DNA of 64,000 bases, taken from contig NZ_JQEC01000039.1 in the NCBI RefSeq assembly GCF_000764185.1, positions 62,001-126,000 of the forward strand, in the 5' to 3' direction. Positions 38,994 through 47,970 of this stretch are shown in pieces. A model generated the notes under the pieces. The model saw only the letters and a program-made list of their open reading frames with translations. It did not search any database and was not told the DNA's origin. Made by a program: the position numbers and the translations under genes. The DNA comes from Colwellia psychrerythraea. GTDB lineage: Bacteria > Pseudomonadota > Gammaproteobacteria > Enterobacterales > Alteromonadaceae. How positions within the stretch are numbered: the first letter of the stretch is position 1; every line of letters starts with the position of its first letter.

Positions 38994-40169
38994 CTAAATC
39001 TCACTACTCGGTACGCTCGTTGGACTAATATGCTCAATAGGATAGCAACCTAAAACTTTGATGAAATTAGTGTGTGGGGTCATTTCTTGAATTGCTTCTT
39101 GCAAGGCAAAACTCTTTAAATTGGATTCTACATCAATATAAAACATCTCTTCCCAAGGTCTTCCCTGAATAGGGCGCGACTCAAGTTTGCACATATTAAT
39201 GCCTTTTTCTTTAAGTACTAACAAACACTCAACTAAGGCGCCTGCTTTTTGGCCCGTAGCAAGAATTATTGCCGTTTTAGCTGGGATTTGCTCAGCAACA
39301 TCAACGGCTTTTCTAGCAACTAAAATAAAGCGAGAGTGGTTTTCGGTTTGATTAGCAATTGACTGCTCAAGGGCGTGTAGTTGATATAACTGGCCACCTT
39401 CCTCACTACCAATAACGGCAATGGTATCGTCTTGCAACTCTGCAACTTGTGCCATTGCATCTGCTGTACTATCACAATACTCAATACGAATACCGCTTTG
39501 CTTATCTAAAAAATTACTACATTGAGCAAAGGGTTGTCCGTGTGCATAAATAGTTTTTATTTTTGTTAAACTGGTATTTACCGCGGTTAATAAACAATGC
39601 TCTATAGGCTGAGTAATTTCACCTACTATTGATAAGCTTGTGTGCTGAAGTAAGTCATAGACCTCATTAATACTACCTGAACTGGTATTCTCAATAGGAA
39701 GCATGCCGTAATCAACTTGTCCTGATTCAACCTGTTGTAATATATCATAAAAATTTTGACAGCCTGATTCTATGATTTTTTCTGCTCGGCGTGAAAAGTA
39801 ACGGTGACTTGCAAGGTAACTATATGAGCCTTTATCACCTAAAAAAGCAACACTGACTGTTGGTACTTGAATATCAGGATTCGCTAAACTTTGTAAGTAT
39901 GCTTGCTGATTTAAGACAGAGTCTTCGATAATTGTTTGAAATACACTGGTAACATAGTGAGCATCTAAACCTAAACTTTTGCCATGTTTGATTAAGCGTA
40001 TTAAAAGCTCTTGCTCACGCTGTTGATCTCTAATCGGGCGAATTTGTTGTACTTTACTCTTGGCTACATTCAGTGTTAATGCACGGCGTTTTGCAAACAA
40101 GGCTAATAAATCCTGATCTAAAAGCGTTATTTCTTGGCGTATTTCATTTAAATCTAACTTATCGCTCAC
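38994..40169 (-). CDS. pheA: bifunctional chorismate mutase / prephenate dehydratase
   Basis: Two steps of phenylalanine synthesis in one chain of 391 residues: an N-terminal chorismate mutase (about 1-95; LNEIRQEITLLDQDLLALFAKRRAL), the dehydratase with VAFLGDKGSYSYLASHRYF, LPIENTSSGSINEVYDLL and the periplasmic-binding fold, and a C-terminal ACT regulatory domain with GALVECLLVLKEKGINMCKLESRPIQGRPWEEMFY, where GALV and ESRP bind phenylalanine for feedback inhibition. The start is GTG 40169 with an AAAAAGG ribosome-binding site; SDKLDLNEIRQEI is the natural N terminus. No phenylalanine leader peptide or attenuator is obvious in the 110 bp upstream. Cytoplasmic. Confidence 0.95.
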   Translation of the reverse strand: MSDKLDLNEIRQEITLLDQDLLALFAKRRALTLNVAKSKVQQIRPIRDQQREQELLIRLIKHGKSLGLDAHYVTSVFQTIIEDSVLNQQAYLQSLANPDIQVPTVSVAFLGDKGSYSYLASHRYFSRRAEKIIESGCQNFYDILQQVESGQVDYGMLPIENTSSGSINEVYDLLQHTSLSIVGEITQPIEHCLLTAVNTSLTKIKTIYAHGQPFAQCSNFLDKQSGIRIEYCDSTADAMAQVAELQDDTIAVIGSEEGGQLYQLHALEQSIANQTENHSRFILVARKAVDVAEQIPAKTAIILATGQKAGALVECLLVLKEKGINMCKLESRPIQGRPWEEMFYIDVESNLKSFALQEAIQEMTPHTNFIKVLGCYPIEHISPTSVPSSEI

Positions 40170-40279
40170 TTGTTTACCTTTTTAATGTTGATTGTCTGAT
40201 ACTTTGAGTAGTTACTCTAGCTAGCTTAACCAAATAGTGTCAACTACTTCTTTAGACATTTTTTGTTAATAGATACCTT

Positions 40280-40666
40280 TTAGGGCATGCATTGAAAGAC
40301 TATGGCAAAGCTACAGAAAGTGGCAATTGCCCATATTACTGATCTCAATAAGCCCATATTTAATAGATATAAAATATTATATAGCACTCTTGAAACAACA
40401 TGAACGACAGCTAAAACTAATATTGACTGCTGAGTATTTCCCGTGGCGAGTGCTAAAATAACGGCCGGTGCAAAAAGGATTACTGACTCAAAAGCATTTT
40501 GATGTGCTGCCAGAGCACGAGCGCCAAAACCTGTTAGCTTACTTTGCTGTTCTCTCGGATGATAATTATTGTAGCCACCCAGTTTAGCCATAGAAAAAGC
40601 TACAGGTGCTTTTGCTAAAAGTGGTAAAAGTAATGCTGAAAATAAGCAAAGAATTAATATAGTCAT
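40280..40666 (-). CDS. MAPEG-family membrane protein
   Basis: A 128-residue protein with four predicted membrane helices. The MAPEG (membrane-associated eicosanoid and glutathione metabolism) signature includes the loop NNYHPREQQSKLTGFGARALAAHQNAFESVILFAPAVILA, with the conserved Arg-Ala..His-Gln-Asn-Ala-Phe-Glu pattern. Bacterial MAPEG proteins have mostly unknown substrates, some with glutathione transferase activity. GAGA ribosome-binding site six bases before the ATG. It is transcribed in the same direction as pheA (110 bp downstream) and follows the acylase gene by 61 bp; no terminator is apparent, so partial cotranscription is possible. Confidence 0.85.
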   Translation of the reverse strand: MTILILCLFSALLLPLLAKAPVAFSMAKLGGYNNYHPREQQSKLTGFGARALAAHQNAFESVILFAPAVILALATGNTQQSILVLAVVHVVSRVLYNILYLLNMGLLRSVIWAIATFCSFAIVFQCMP

Positions 40667-40727
40667 AGTTTATCTCGTAAAATTTCTTGTATCTCTGTGT
40701 TGATATTGAAGCTGTATTAAGTGCAGT

Positions 40728-43154
40728 TTAATAACTTAGCAATGTCAGCTTATAGGCTGTTTTTCCGGGTAGAAATGGTGAAGCTATACCTTCTTCCCAG
40801 TCACTATGTCCTTTGCCATAGTAAGGGCTCCAGGGATGCCCAGATTGACTGGTTGGCATATGAAAGAGCCCCTCACTTTCAAAACCTGGTGAAATTACCA
40901 TGCGCTCGGAGGCGCCAAAGGTTTTGCCTTGTACTCTTGGCATATAGCTGTCACCGGGTAATGCTTTATTAGGCATATCTAGCCAATAGTTTAATAGCGG
41001 CAGGGCACTACTCAGTGGGTGTTTTATCGCTGAGTTATTTTGCTGCCCCCAAGTTGCCGCTTCTAATGCTTGGTTATCTGTCATATCTGCAAGTGTTAAG
41101 TCCAGAGCCTTAGTAAATACATCTTGCCAACTGGCCTCACCTAACATCATGAAGTTTTCTGGTTGCTCATTAATTAAATGCCATAAAGGCACTTCAATTT
41201 GATTGCGAATACTTTTGAAATTAAAAGTTGTATCAATGTTTGTTAAACTATTATTCAACTCGAAAAAAACACTATTTCTCAAATTTATACGAAAGTTACG
41301 AATCAAGCGATAACTAACCGAGTCAATACTTGCTCTTAAGGCTTCAGCTTTTTCTAACAAACTCTTAACCTGTTTAAAGTTTGTATGTTGTGCGAGTACT
41401 TGTTCAGTTAACACTGATTTTAGAATGAACTCTTGCCACCGTTGTAAAAACACGGCTTCATCATCTAAGCCTATTTTCAGTAAGCTTTGTTCGTCAAATT
41501 TTTCCAGATTGAATAAATTATCTCTAATTTGTTTAGACCTAGCACCAAGGGCGTAACCACCATTGCCAAGCTTTTCCAACATCTCGCCACCTACTACCCG
41601 AGAATTGGCTGTCCATAACCTTTGATTTTCGGGATTTTTAATCTGGGGATATTGCTCGGGAGTTAAGTAGCCTTGCCAGCCATTTTTACCTGAACTCCAT
41701 GATGAAGGTGTTTCTCCTATCATGCCTTTTTTATGTGGAATTGGTCCCATAATAGTCCAGCCAATATCACCGCTTTTATCCACAACCAACATATTTTGAG
41801 AGGGAATTCCTGAACGTGCGGCTATGTTAAAAGCTTGGTCAACAGTTGTTGCTCGCTCTAGTTCAGTTGCCACTAAATTCACTGCCTCTTTGTCATGGGC
41901 AACCCAGCGATAAGCGAGTAAATCACCTTGATGGTTTTTACCAATAACGGGTCCCCAGATCGTTTCTCTTACGGTGATTTCTTGTGCTTTTTGCCCTTTA
42001 ACTGCTATTACTTGTTTATGAAAAGTAAAATCTAAATAGCCGGTTGGCGACAAGTATTGGTTATCGTCAGCATTACTTGTTAGGGCAATAACATCGCTGT
42101 AATCACCATAACTGTTGGTAAAACCCCAGGCAATATTGCCATTACTACCAATAACCATATTAGGGGTTCCTGGTAAAGTAGCACCCGTTACTTTAATTTG
42201 CTTAGCAATAGCGTTTGAACTATTAGCTATTTCATTTGGGTATTCAAAAGAAGCGCGAAACCAAGTATTAGGCACACGAAGTCCAAGGTGCATATCATTA
42301 GCTAATATTGCACTTCCTGTTGCGCTTAACGCGCCTGAAATCGCCCAACTGTTAGAGCCAGGTAGATGATCTCCTTGGTATTTATCTTCCTTATTACTGG
42401 CTAGTTCACTGGTTGTTCTATTTTCAATGTTAAAACTTGAAGCAGAGGGCCAAACACCTTTTGGCATAGATGCTTGGGGTAACCGACTACCATCAATTGC
42501 GGCATCCCAAATACTACCTTTGGGATCTAAAAAAGCGTAGACATCACCGGATAAAACAGCTTTCATTAAACCGAGAGTGCGCTCGCGCCTACCATCATGA
42601 TACTGAAGGTCAATGTACATACTAAAAATAGTGAGGATTGAGTCTTCTTCGCTCCATTGCACAGGCTCTTGTTGAAGTAATAAGTACTCAAACGGTGAAG
42701 AGTTTAGGTATTTTAGTCCTTGATTGACACCTCGTGTATAGGCTTTAACTAAATTAAGTTGTTCTTGAGGTAACTGAGCAATTATTGCTCTTGCTCGATC
42801 GCGAAAGCGATGCCTACGAATTGACTTGTCATAATCAAGTGCAACAGCGCCAAAAAGGCTTGCCAATTCACCTGCAGAATTTCGTCTTAATAGATCCATT
42901 TGAAAAAAGCGTTCTTGAGCATGAACAAAACCCAGCGCTACAGAGATATCAGCTCTATTTTGTGCTTTTATGGTGGCAATTCCCTGCTTATCTCGCTCAA
43001 TTATTGCCGTGGTTGTTAAACCAAAAACTGTTTTTTTACCATTTAACACAGGTAAGGCGCTATCTACTTTACTGTAAAGCCAAGTTAATGCTGTAGCTAA
43101 TACCAACAAACTGATAAGCATGATGCCGGCGATTATTGTTTTTATCTTTTTCAT
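40728..43154 (-). CDS. penicillin acylase-family N-terminal-nucleophile hydrolase
   Basis: An 808-residue exported Ntn hydrolase. Signal anchor or signal peptide KTIIAGIMLISLLVLATALTWLY. The A-chain keeps ALGFVHAQERFFQMDLLRRNSAGELASLFG. Self-cleavage should occur in LPGSNSWAISG, giving nucleophile Ser267 at the start of the B-chain, followed by ANDMHLGLRVPNTWF and GTPNMVIGSNGNIAWGFTN. Members hydrolyse amide bonds of penicillin G, aculeacin or acyl-homoserine lactones; the sequence does not fix the substrate. Periplasmic by export signal. A quorum-quenching acylase is one reasonable option because the domain order (A-chain, spacer, B-chain) is shared by that subgroup, but this is not demonstrated. 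No ribosome-binding site is distinct. Confidence 0.88.
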   Translation of the reverse strand: MKKIKTIIAGIMLISLLVLATALTWLYSKVDSALPVLNGKKTVFGLTTTAIIERDKQGIATIKAQNRADISVALGFVHAQERFFQMDLLRRNSAGELASLFGAVALDYDKSIRRHRFRDRARAIIAQLPQEQLNLVKAYTRGVNQGLKYLNSSPFEYLLLQQEPVQWSEEDSILTIFSMYIDLQYHDGRRERTLGLMKAVLSGDVYAFLDPKGSIWDAAIDGSRLPQASMPKGVWPSASSFNIENRTTSELASNKEDKYQGDHLPGSNSWAISGALSATGSAILANDMHLGLRVPNTWFRASFEYPNEIANSSNAIAKQIKVTGATLPGTPNMVIGSNGNIAWGFTNSYGDYSDVIALTSNADDNQYLSPTGYLDFTFHKQVIAVKGQKAQEITVRETIWGPVIGKNHQGDLLAYRWVAHDKEAVNLVATELERATTVDQAFNIAARSGIPSQNMLVVDKSGDIGWTIMGPIPHKKGMIGETPSSWSSGKNGWQGYLTPEQYPQIKNPENQRLWTANSRVVGGEMLEKLGNGGYALGARSKQIRDNLFNLEKFDEQSLLKIGLDDEAVFLQRWQEFILKSVLTEQVLAQHTNFKQVKSLLEKAEALRASIDSVSYRLIRNFRINLRNSVFFELNNSLTNIDTTFNFKSIRNQIEVPLWHLINEQPENFMMLGEASWQDVFTKALDLTLADMTDNQALEAATWGQQNNSAIKHPLSSALPLLNYWLDMPNKALPGDSYMPRVQGKTFGASERMVISPGFESEGLFHMPTSQSGHPWSPYYGKGHSDWEEGIASPFLPGKTAYKLTLLSY

Positions 43155-43336
43155 GGATTAAGGATACAGCTAAATAAAATTGATAGTGCAGGGTAACGCA
43201 TAATCTCTTTGGAGAATATTTTTAGTTACGTTTTTAGTCAGACTTTAACTAGGTTTATAGTTAAGTAGGGAATTTAAGCTAAGTTGGTAGGCAATAATTA
43301 TAACTTAGGGGGGATATGTTTTTATTAAAGAAAACT

Positions 43337-43357
43337 CTTCTTCCTTGCGGGAAGAAG
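43337..43357 (-). terminator. small stem-loop after the secreted unknown gene
   Basis: CTTCTTCC and GGAAGAAG with a five-base loop; on the minus strand it is followed by AGTTTTCTTT, a moderate U-tract, some 60 bp past the stop of the gene at 43416. Confidence 0.6.
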
Positions 43358-43415
43358 TAATCTAAAGCTACCATTGAGCAATAATGAGTTAAGTTTAAAA
43401 CTACTCGAATCAGCT

Positions 43416-43865
43416 TTAACTAAAGTTGATAGAGCCATTACATTTTTCTTTCAATATATCACCTTCTGGTGATAGCTCTTGCTGTTCGCTAACCTTTACT
43501 TTAACGGGGGAGCTGAAATATGACATAAATTGATTTAGCTTGTCACTAACGGTCATAGCACTACTAAAAAATTCATTGGTATGTTTAGCAACATTTATGG
43601 CTAAGTTTGCGTTTCTAGCTGTCAAAATAGAGCGGCTTGATAGAATTAAACCAGAAGAGAAGTTGTTACTGTATTGCACAGGTAGCTTAGTTGGTACTTT
43701 TCCTATTGCTCTAATTATATTGTAATTGTTGTGTGTAGCAGTAAGCGCATTATTAAGTTGTAAATGTTGGACTTTAACTGAAGGTTTGGCAATGGCAGGC
43801 GAAATAGTCATTAATGCGACCAATGTGATAGTAAAACTAATTAACAGTAATTTAATTGATTTCAT
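43416..43865 (-). CDS. small exported protein of unknown function
   Basis: A 149-residue protein. Clear signal peptide (MKSIKLLLISFTITLVALMTISPAIA) with cleavage before KPSVKV; the mature part is 123 residues, no obvious transmembrane segment, and one cysteine near the end (KEKCNGSINFS). The middle (NFSSGLILSSRSILTARNANLAINVAKHTNEFFSSAMTVSDKLNQFM) is rich in Ser, Asn and Ala and appears helical. I recognise no family. AAAGGA ribosome-binding region. It lies alone in a gene-poor area flanked by long non-coding stretches. A real gene is suggested by the signal peptide, ribosome-binding site and downstream stem-loop. Confidence 0.65.
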   Translation of the reverse strand: MKSIKLLLISFTITLVALMTISPAIAKPSVKVQHLQLNNALTATHNNYNIIRAIGKVPTKLPVQYSNNFSSGLILSSRSILTARNANLAINVAKHTNEFFSSAMTVSDKLNQFMSYFSSPVKVKVSEQQELSPEGDILKEKCNGSINFS

Positions 43866-44343
43866 TGCCTATATCCTTTTAGCTATGCCTGTATTTGGTT
43901 AAGTGTGGAGTTGTTTCTACCACCTTGCATTTTTATCTCTTGAGCATGTTTTCTTCTACTCTAAAGTTTACTTAATTGTTACAAATGTTACTTTAAGGTA
44001 TATCTGAACATTATACTAGCAAGTTGAGATAAGCTGCCTCATTCACAAGATAGATGGTAAAAGCCTCGGACTGAAGTAATGTAAAACGAAATAATTAGCT
44101 CTAGAGCAAAGCCATTATCATAGATAGAACTGGTTAAGCTAATAAACATTTCAAATTATTTAAATGAGTAACAACAAATTTAAGCAAGGTGAGTGATTGC
44201 TATCACCTAATTTGTATGTTTTTCGTTGTACATAAGGGTAAGAACTGACGCAATTACTTAATTTATAATTGCGTCAGTATTGATTTTTTCAGGGGCAGAG
44301 CTGACTGTTGATATGGTAACTACAAAAGCTACTGTAATTATAA
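43866..44343. other. gene-free region between two minus-strand genes
   Basis: About 480 bp with no credible protein-coding frame. It is downstream of glcB and upstream of the secreted unknown gene. Its most notable structure is a strong stem-loop at 44244 with a T-run on the plus strand, where no plus-strand gene exists. Confidence 0.55.
44244..44289 (+). terminator. orphan plus-strand terminator
   Basis: ACTGACGCAATTA and TAATTGCGTCAGT form a perfect 13-bp stem with a 9-nt loop, then ATTGATTTTTT. The T-run orients it rightward, away from both neighbours, implying a plus-strand transcript from the preceding non-coding stretch. Read on the minus strand it lacks a T-run but could still act weakly for glcB. 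Confidence 0.65.
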
Positions 44344-44344
44344 A

Positions 44345-46513
44345 TTAGCTTAGCTGATGTTTTTTTTCTAAACGATACTGATGTAATAAAGGCTCGGTAT
44401 AACCATTCGGCTGTTTAGCGCCTGCAAAGATTAGTGCTGTAGCTGCATTAAAAGCAATACTGTTAGTAAAGTCATCGCTCATTGCTTGATAACTGGTATC
44501 ACTTACATTTTGCTGATCAACAATAGCGGCCATTTTCTGTAAACTTGCTTGCACTTGTGCTTTGCTACATATGTTATGTATTAACCAGTTGGCAATGTGT
44601 TGACTAGAAATACGTAAGGTGGCTCTATCTTCCATTAAGCCAACATTATTGATATCAGGAACTTTAGAGCAACCGATACCGTCATCTATCCAGCGTACCA
44701 CATAGCCTAAAATTCCTTGGCAATTATTGTCTAACTCATCACTAATTTCCTGCTCACTCCAATTAGTATTTTTAGCCAAAGGAATAGTTAAAATATCATC
44801 TATACTGGCTTGCTTACGTTTGCTAAGTTGCTTTTGTAAATCAAATACATTCACCCTGTGGTAATGCAATGCATGCAGTGTAGCTGCGGTAGGAGAGGGG
44901 ACCCAAGCTGTATTTGCACCAGCTTCAACATGGTTTATCTTGGTTGCCAACATGTTTGACATTTGATCTGGAATTGGCCACATGCCTTTACCTATTTGTG
45001 CTTTTTGGCTAAAACCACAAGCCAATCCTACGTCAACATTGTTATTTTCATAGGCACCAATCCAAGGCGTTAATTTAATATCTGCTTTTCTAGCCATAGC
45101 ACCTGCCATCATTGAGGTGTGTATCTCATCGCCAGTTCGGTCTAAAAATCCGGTGTTGATAAATACCACGCGATCTTTAGCAGCAAAAATGCAGTTCTTT
45201 AAATTAACACTGGTACGCCTTTCTTCATCCATAATACCCATTTTGATGGTATTTTTTGGTAATGATAACGCGGTTTCAACACGAGAAAACAGAGTATTAG
45301 CAAAAGCTACTTCTTCAGGCCCATGCATTTTGGGCTTAACAATATAAATTGATCCTTCACTACTGTTAGAAAATTCGCTATTACCTTTTAGGTCATGCAA
45401 AGCAACCAAGGAGGTAATCATTGCATCGAGTATGCCTTCGGGTATTTCATTACCTAGGTTATCAATGATGGCATTGTTGGTCATCAAATGACCAACATTA
45501 CGAACGAACATTAAACTACGACCTTTAAGGGTAACAGTATCACCATTAAGTGTTTGTACACTCAGGTTATCATTCATGGTACGGGTGATGGCTTTACCCT
45601 TTTTATTAAGTGTTGCCGATAACTTTCCTGTCATCAAACCTAACCAATTTCTATAAGCGAGTACTTTGTCTTCGCCATCAACTGCCGCCACAGAGTCTTC
45701 ACAATCCATGATGGTTGTTAAAGCCGACTCAAGCATAATATCACTTAAACCCGCAGCATCTTCTTGACCAATGGCGCTGTTATCATTAAACAATAAACTT
45801 AAATGCAAACCGTTATGAATTAACATCAATGATTCTGGTTTGTTAATACTACCAGTGAAGCCAATAAAAGCTTCTGGAGCTTTCAATGGGCTTTGTTGGC
45901 CGTTAACCAAACTAACTATCAGCTGTTGTTCGGTTAAATGGTAGCTAATAGCGTCGTTATGGCTACCAGATACAAGTGGCAAGGCCTGATCTAAATAATT
46001 TTTGGCAAAAGCGACAACCTTCTTACCTCGTATCGGGTTATATGTTTTACCTGACTGTGCGTCATTTTCATCACTTATTGCATCACTGCCATAAAGAGCA
46101 TCATATAAACTTCCCCATCTCGCGTTCACCGCGTTTAAGGCAAAGCGTGCATTCATAATAGGTACAACAAGTTGCGGGCCAGCCATTAGTGCTAATTCAT
46201 TATCAACATTACAGGTATTAATACTAAAATCGTCTACTTGCGGTACTAGATAATTAATATCAGTTAAGAATTTTTTATAGTGAGAAAAATCAAGCGGTTT
46301 ATTATTTTGATGATAGTTATCAATACTGGCTTGTAGAGTATCTCGTTTTAATAAAAGTTTTTTGTTTTCAGGGCCCAGCTCACTAATGATATTAGAAAAT
46401 GTTTGCCAAAAATGCGTTGAACTAATAGCGGTACCTGGTAATGCTTCATACTCAATAAAATCAAAAAGACATTGGCTTATTGTTAAATTCTCTTTTGTTA
46501 CTGTCGTTGACAT
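44345..46513 (-). CDS. glcB: malate synthase G
   Basis: Condenses glyoxylate with acetyl-CoA to malate, the second glyoxylate-shunt step. The 722-residue protein is of the large monomeric G type, matching E. coli GlcB: LPGTAISSTHFWQTF, GPQLVVPIMNARFALNAVNARWGSLYDALYGSD, IMDCEDSVAAVDGEDKVLAYRNWLGLM, KPKMHGPEEVAFANTLFSRVE, MGIMDEERRTSVNLKNCI and WVPSPTAATLHALHYHRVNV. The catalytic Asp and Arg are within EERRT-type and DCEDS regions as in the family. AAGGTGA ribosome-binding site. It is transcribed away from the lrgAB operon; an upstream palindrome about 300 bp from its start is shared with the aceA promoter region. Confidence 0.96.
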   Translation of the reverse strand: MSTTVTKENLTISQCLFDFIEYEALPGTAISSTHFWQTFSNIISELGPENKKLLLKRDTLQASIDNYHQNNKPLDFSHYKKFLTDINYLVPQVDDFSINTCNVDNELALMAGPQLVVPIMNARFALNAVNARWGSLYDALYGSDAISDENDAQSGKTYNPIRGKKVVAFAKNYLDQALPLVSGSHNDAISYHLTEQQLIVSLVNGQQSPLKAPEAFIGFTGSINKPESLMLIHNGLHLSLLFNDNSAIGQEDAAGLSDIMLESALTTIMDCEDSVAAVDGEDKVLAYRNWLGLMTGKLSATLNKKGKAITRTMNDNLSVQTLNGDTVTLKGRSLMFVRNVGHLMTNNAIIDNLGNEIPEGILDAMITSLVALHDLKGNSEFSNSSEGSIYIVKPKMHGPEEVAFANTLFSRVETALSLPKNTIKMGIMDEERRTSVNLKNCIFAAKDRVVFINTGFLDRTGDEIHTSMMAGAMARKADIKLTPWIGAYENNNVDVGLACGFSQKAQIGKGMWPIPDQMSNMLATKINHVEAGANTAWVPSPTAATLHALHYHRVNVFDLQKQLSKRKQASIDDILTIPLAKNTNWSEQEISDELDNNCQGILGYVVRWIDDGIGCSKVPDINNVGLMEDRATLRISSQHIANWLIHNICSKAQVQASLQKMAAIVDQQNVSDTSYQAMSDDFTNSIAFNAATALIFAGAKQPNGYTEPLLHQYRLEKKHQLS

Positions 46514-46861
46514 TGTTACTTCACCTTATTTTCAATACTTGCTATTAAACCGCCAAGAATGTTTGTATAAAAGTTTCTATTTCTAGTATCACTTTAATAA
46601 TTGTTTGCCAATTATAGGTGTAGAAATAACTATTAGTGATAATCCTATGGCTTATTATCACTGCTGGCAATAGTACTTTGAGGCTATTATTTTCTATAGG
46701 AAAATAATATCTTTAGATGTGTTTGTGCTAAGTAATTGTTAAGTAATGTATAATTATTGCTTTTTATAGAGGTATTTAATGGCGATTGATATTATTGTAC
46801 TTTATGATAAACACCATTCATATTGTGAATGGTGCTTGGAAAGCGGACAGTTAAATAAATT
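46514..46861. other. intergenic region holding the glcB promoter
   Basis: 348 bp between glcB and the end of lrgB. I see no gene. It must contain the glcB promoter and carries the palindrome listed at 46812. Confidence 0.6.
46812..46834. promoter_or_regulatory. palindrome shared with the aceA promoter region
   Basis: Arms CACCATTCA and TGAATGGTG around TATTG. The inner 17 bp (46815-46831) CATTCATATTGTGAATG match 16 of 17 positions at 49043-49059. It lies about 300 bp upstream of glcB. It includes TTC-N7-GAA with T-N11-A geometry, typical of LysR-type regulator boxes. It also sits just past the stop of lrgB and could double as a weak terminator. Confidence 0.6.
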
Positions 46862-47584
46862 TTAACTAAATAATTGCTGTAATAATGGGATTAACCATGG
46901 GCTTATCAGTGCAGTGAGTAATGCCGATAAAATGAGTGAAACTGAACTGTATGCACCATGCTCAGCACTGACTCTAACCATAATTGCGGTACCAATAACG
47001 TGACTCGCACTTCCTATCGCTAAACCTTGAGCTTTGGCTGATTTTACCCCGATGAACTCAAGCCAAGCAGGTCCTAGCAAACCACCAAATAGACCGGCAA
47101 CCATTATCGCAAATGCTGTAATAGAGCTATCACCAGATAATTGCTCTGTTAACGTAATACCAATGGGGGTGGTTACAGACTTAAGTGATAAAGCTATAGC
47201 TATTTCGGGCGCTTTAATCAATATCATTGCCATAATAAAGCTAACGCTAATTACCGCAGCAATGCCTAAAGCTAAAATAGACATAATCTCTCGCCAATGA
47301 AACTTTATTTGCCTGAGCTGTTGATAAAGTGGGAAGCCCAGTGCAACAATTGCAGGCTCTAACAATAGATTTAGCAATTGCGTGGTTTTACTGTACTCCT
47401 GATAATCAATATCTACCAAGAGTAGTAAAGGTACTAATATGGTGATGGTTATCAACATTGGGTTTAGCCATATTGACTGCCACTTTTGTTGGAGTCTAGC
47501 CGATAATTGATAGGTTGCCACCGTGATCATTGTGATGATAAAACTTGCTAAAATAGGGGAGTTAATAAGGAAGCTGTTAATCAT
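46862..47584 (-). CDS. lrgB: LrgB/CidB-family membrane protein
   Basis: A 240-residue protein with about seven hydrophobic helices. The family signature SLKSVTTPIGITLTEQLSG and the later GLAIGSASHVIGTA are both intact. LrgB forms a two-subunit membrane system with LrgA. In Gram-positive bacteria LrgAB/CidAB were described as holin-like modulators of murein hydrolases and, more recently, as pyruvate or acetate-responsive transporters; the role in gammaproteobacteria is unproven. Its start ATG overlaps the lrgA stop by 4 bp (ATGA), indicating coupled translation. Third gene of the LysR-lrgA-lrgB operon. Confidence 0.9.
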   Translation of the reverse strand: MINSFLINSPILASFIITMITVATYQLSARLQQKWQSIWLNPMLITITILVPLLLLVDIDYQEYSKTTQLLNLLLEPAIVALGFPLYQQLRQIKFHWREIMSILALGIAAVISVSFIMAMILIKAPEIAIALSLKSVTTPIGITLTEQLSGDSSITAFAIMVAGLFGGLLGPAWLEFIGVKSAKAQGLAIGSASHVIGTAIMVRVSAEHGAYSSVSLILSALLTALISPWLIPLLQQLFS

Positions 47585-47964
47585 AATTTCGCCTGATCAG
47601 ATAAGCTTTCATCAGCTGGTATAGATCTAATTAAAAAACGCTCACTGAGGAAGCCTATGACAGTCAGTAAGATAAAAGTCGAGCTGAAAATGATAAAAAT
47701 TAAAGCTATACCGTGGTTTTGAATTAATTGGAAGTGATTGATTATGCCAACGCCGGCGGGAACAAAACAAACACCCATATGTCTAACAAGCCACTGATTA
47801 GTTGTTGACACCTTTTTTGCACTAAACCAATTTAATTGTAAAAAAATAGCATAAATAACCATACCGTATAAGCTCGCAGGTAAACCCGCCAACAAATGAT
47901 TAGCAAGTTTTCCGAGCAGTAAACTTATACTGATGGCAAAAAGGGTGTAAAGCACATTTTTCAT
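47581..47964 (-). CDS. lrgA: LrgA/CidA-family membrane protein
   Basis: A 127-residue protein with four hydrophobic helices. The core LLLGKLANHLLAGLPASLYGMVIYAIFLQLNW followed by RHMGVCFVPAGVGIINHF is the LrgA/CidA pattern: the PxSxxGM turn (here LPASLYGMV) and the FVPAGVGI loop. It begins 6 bp after the stop of the upstream LysR gene and overlaps lrgB by 4 bp. It forms the small subunit of the LrgAB system. Placement between glcB and aceA suggests a link to two-carbon or pyruvate metabolism, which is inference. Confidence 0.9.
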   Translation of the reverse strand: MKNVLYTLFAISISLLLGKLANHLLAGLPASLYGMVIYAIFLQLNWFSAKKVSTTNQWLVRHMGVCFVPAGVGIINHFQLIQNHGIALIFIIFSSTFILLTVIGFLSERFLIRSIPADESLSDQAKL

Positions 47965-47970
47965 GGTTAG

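Noticed and set aside
40170..40279. Phenylalanine leader-peptide attenuator before pheA
   Set aside because: No short frame with clustered Phe codons and no paired terminator/antiterminator in the 110-bp space.
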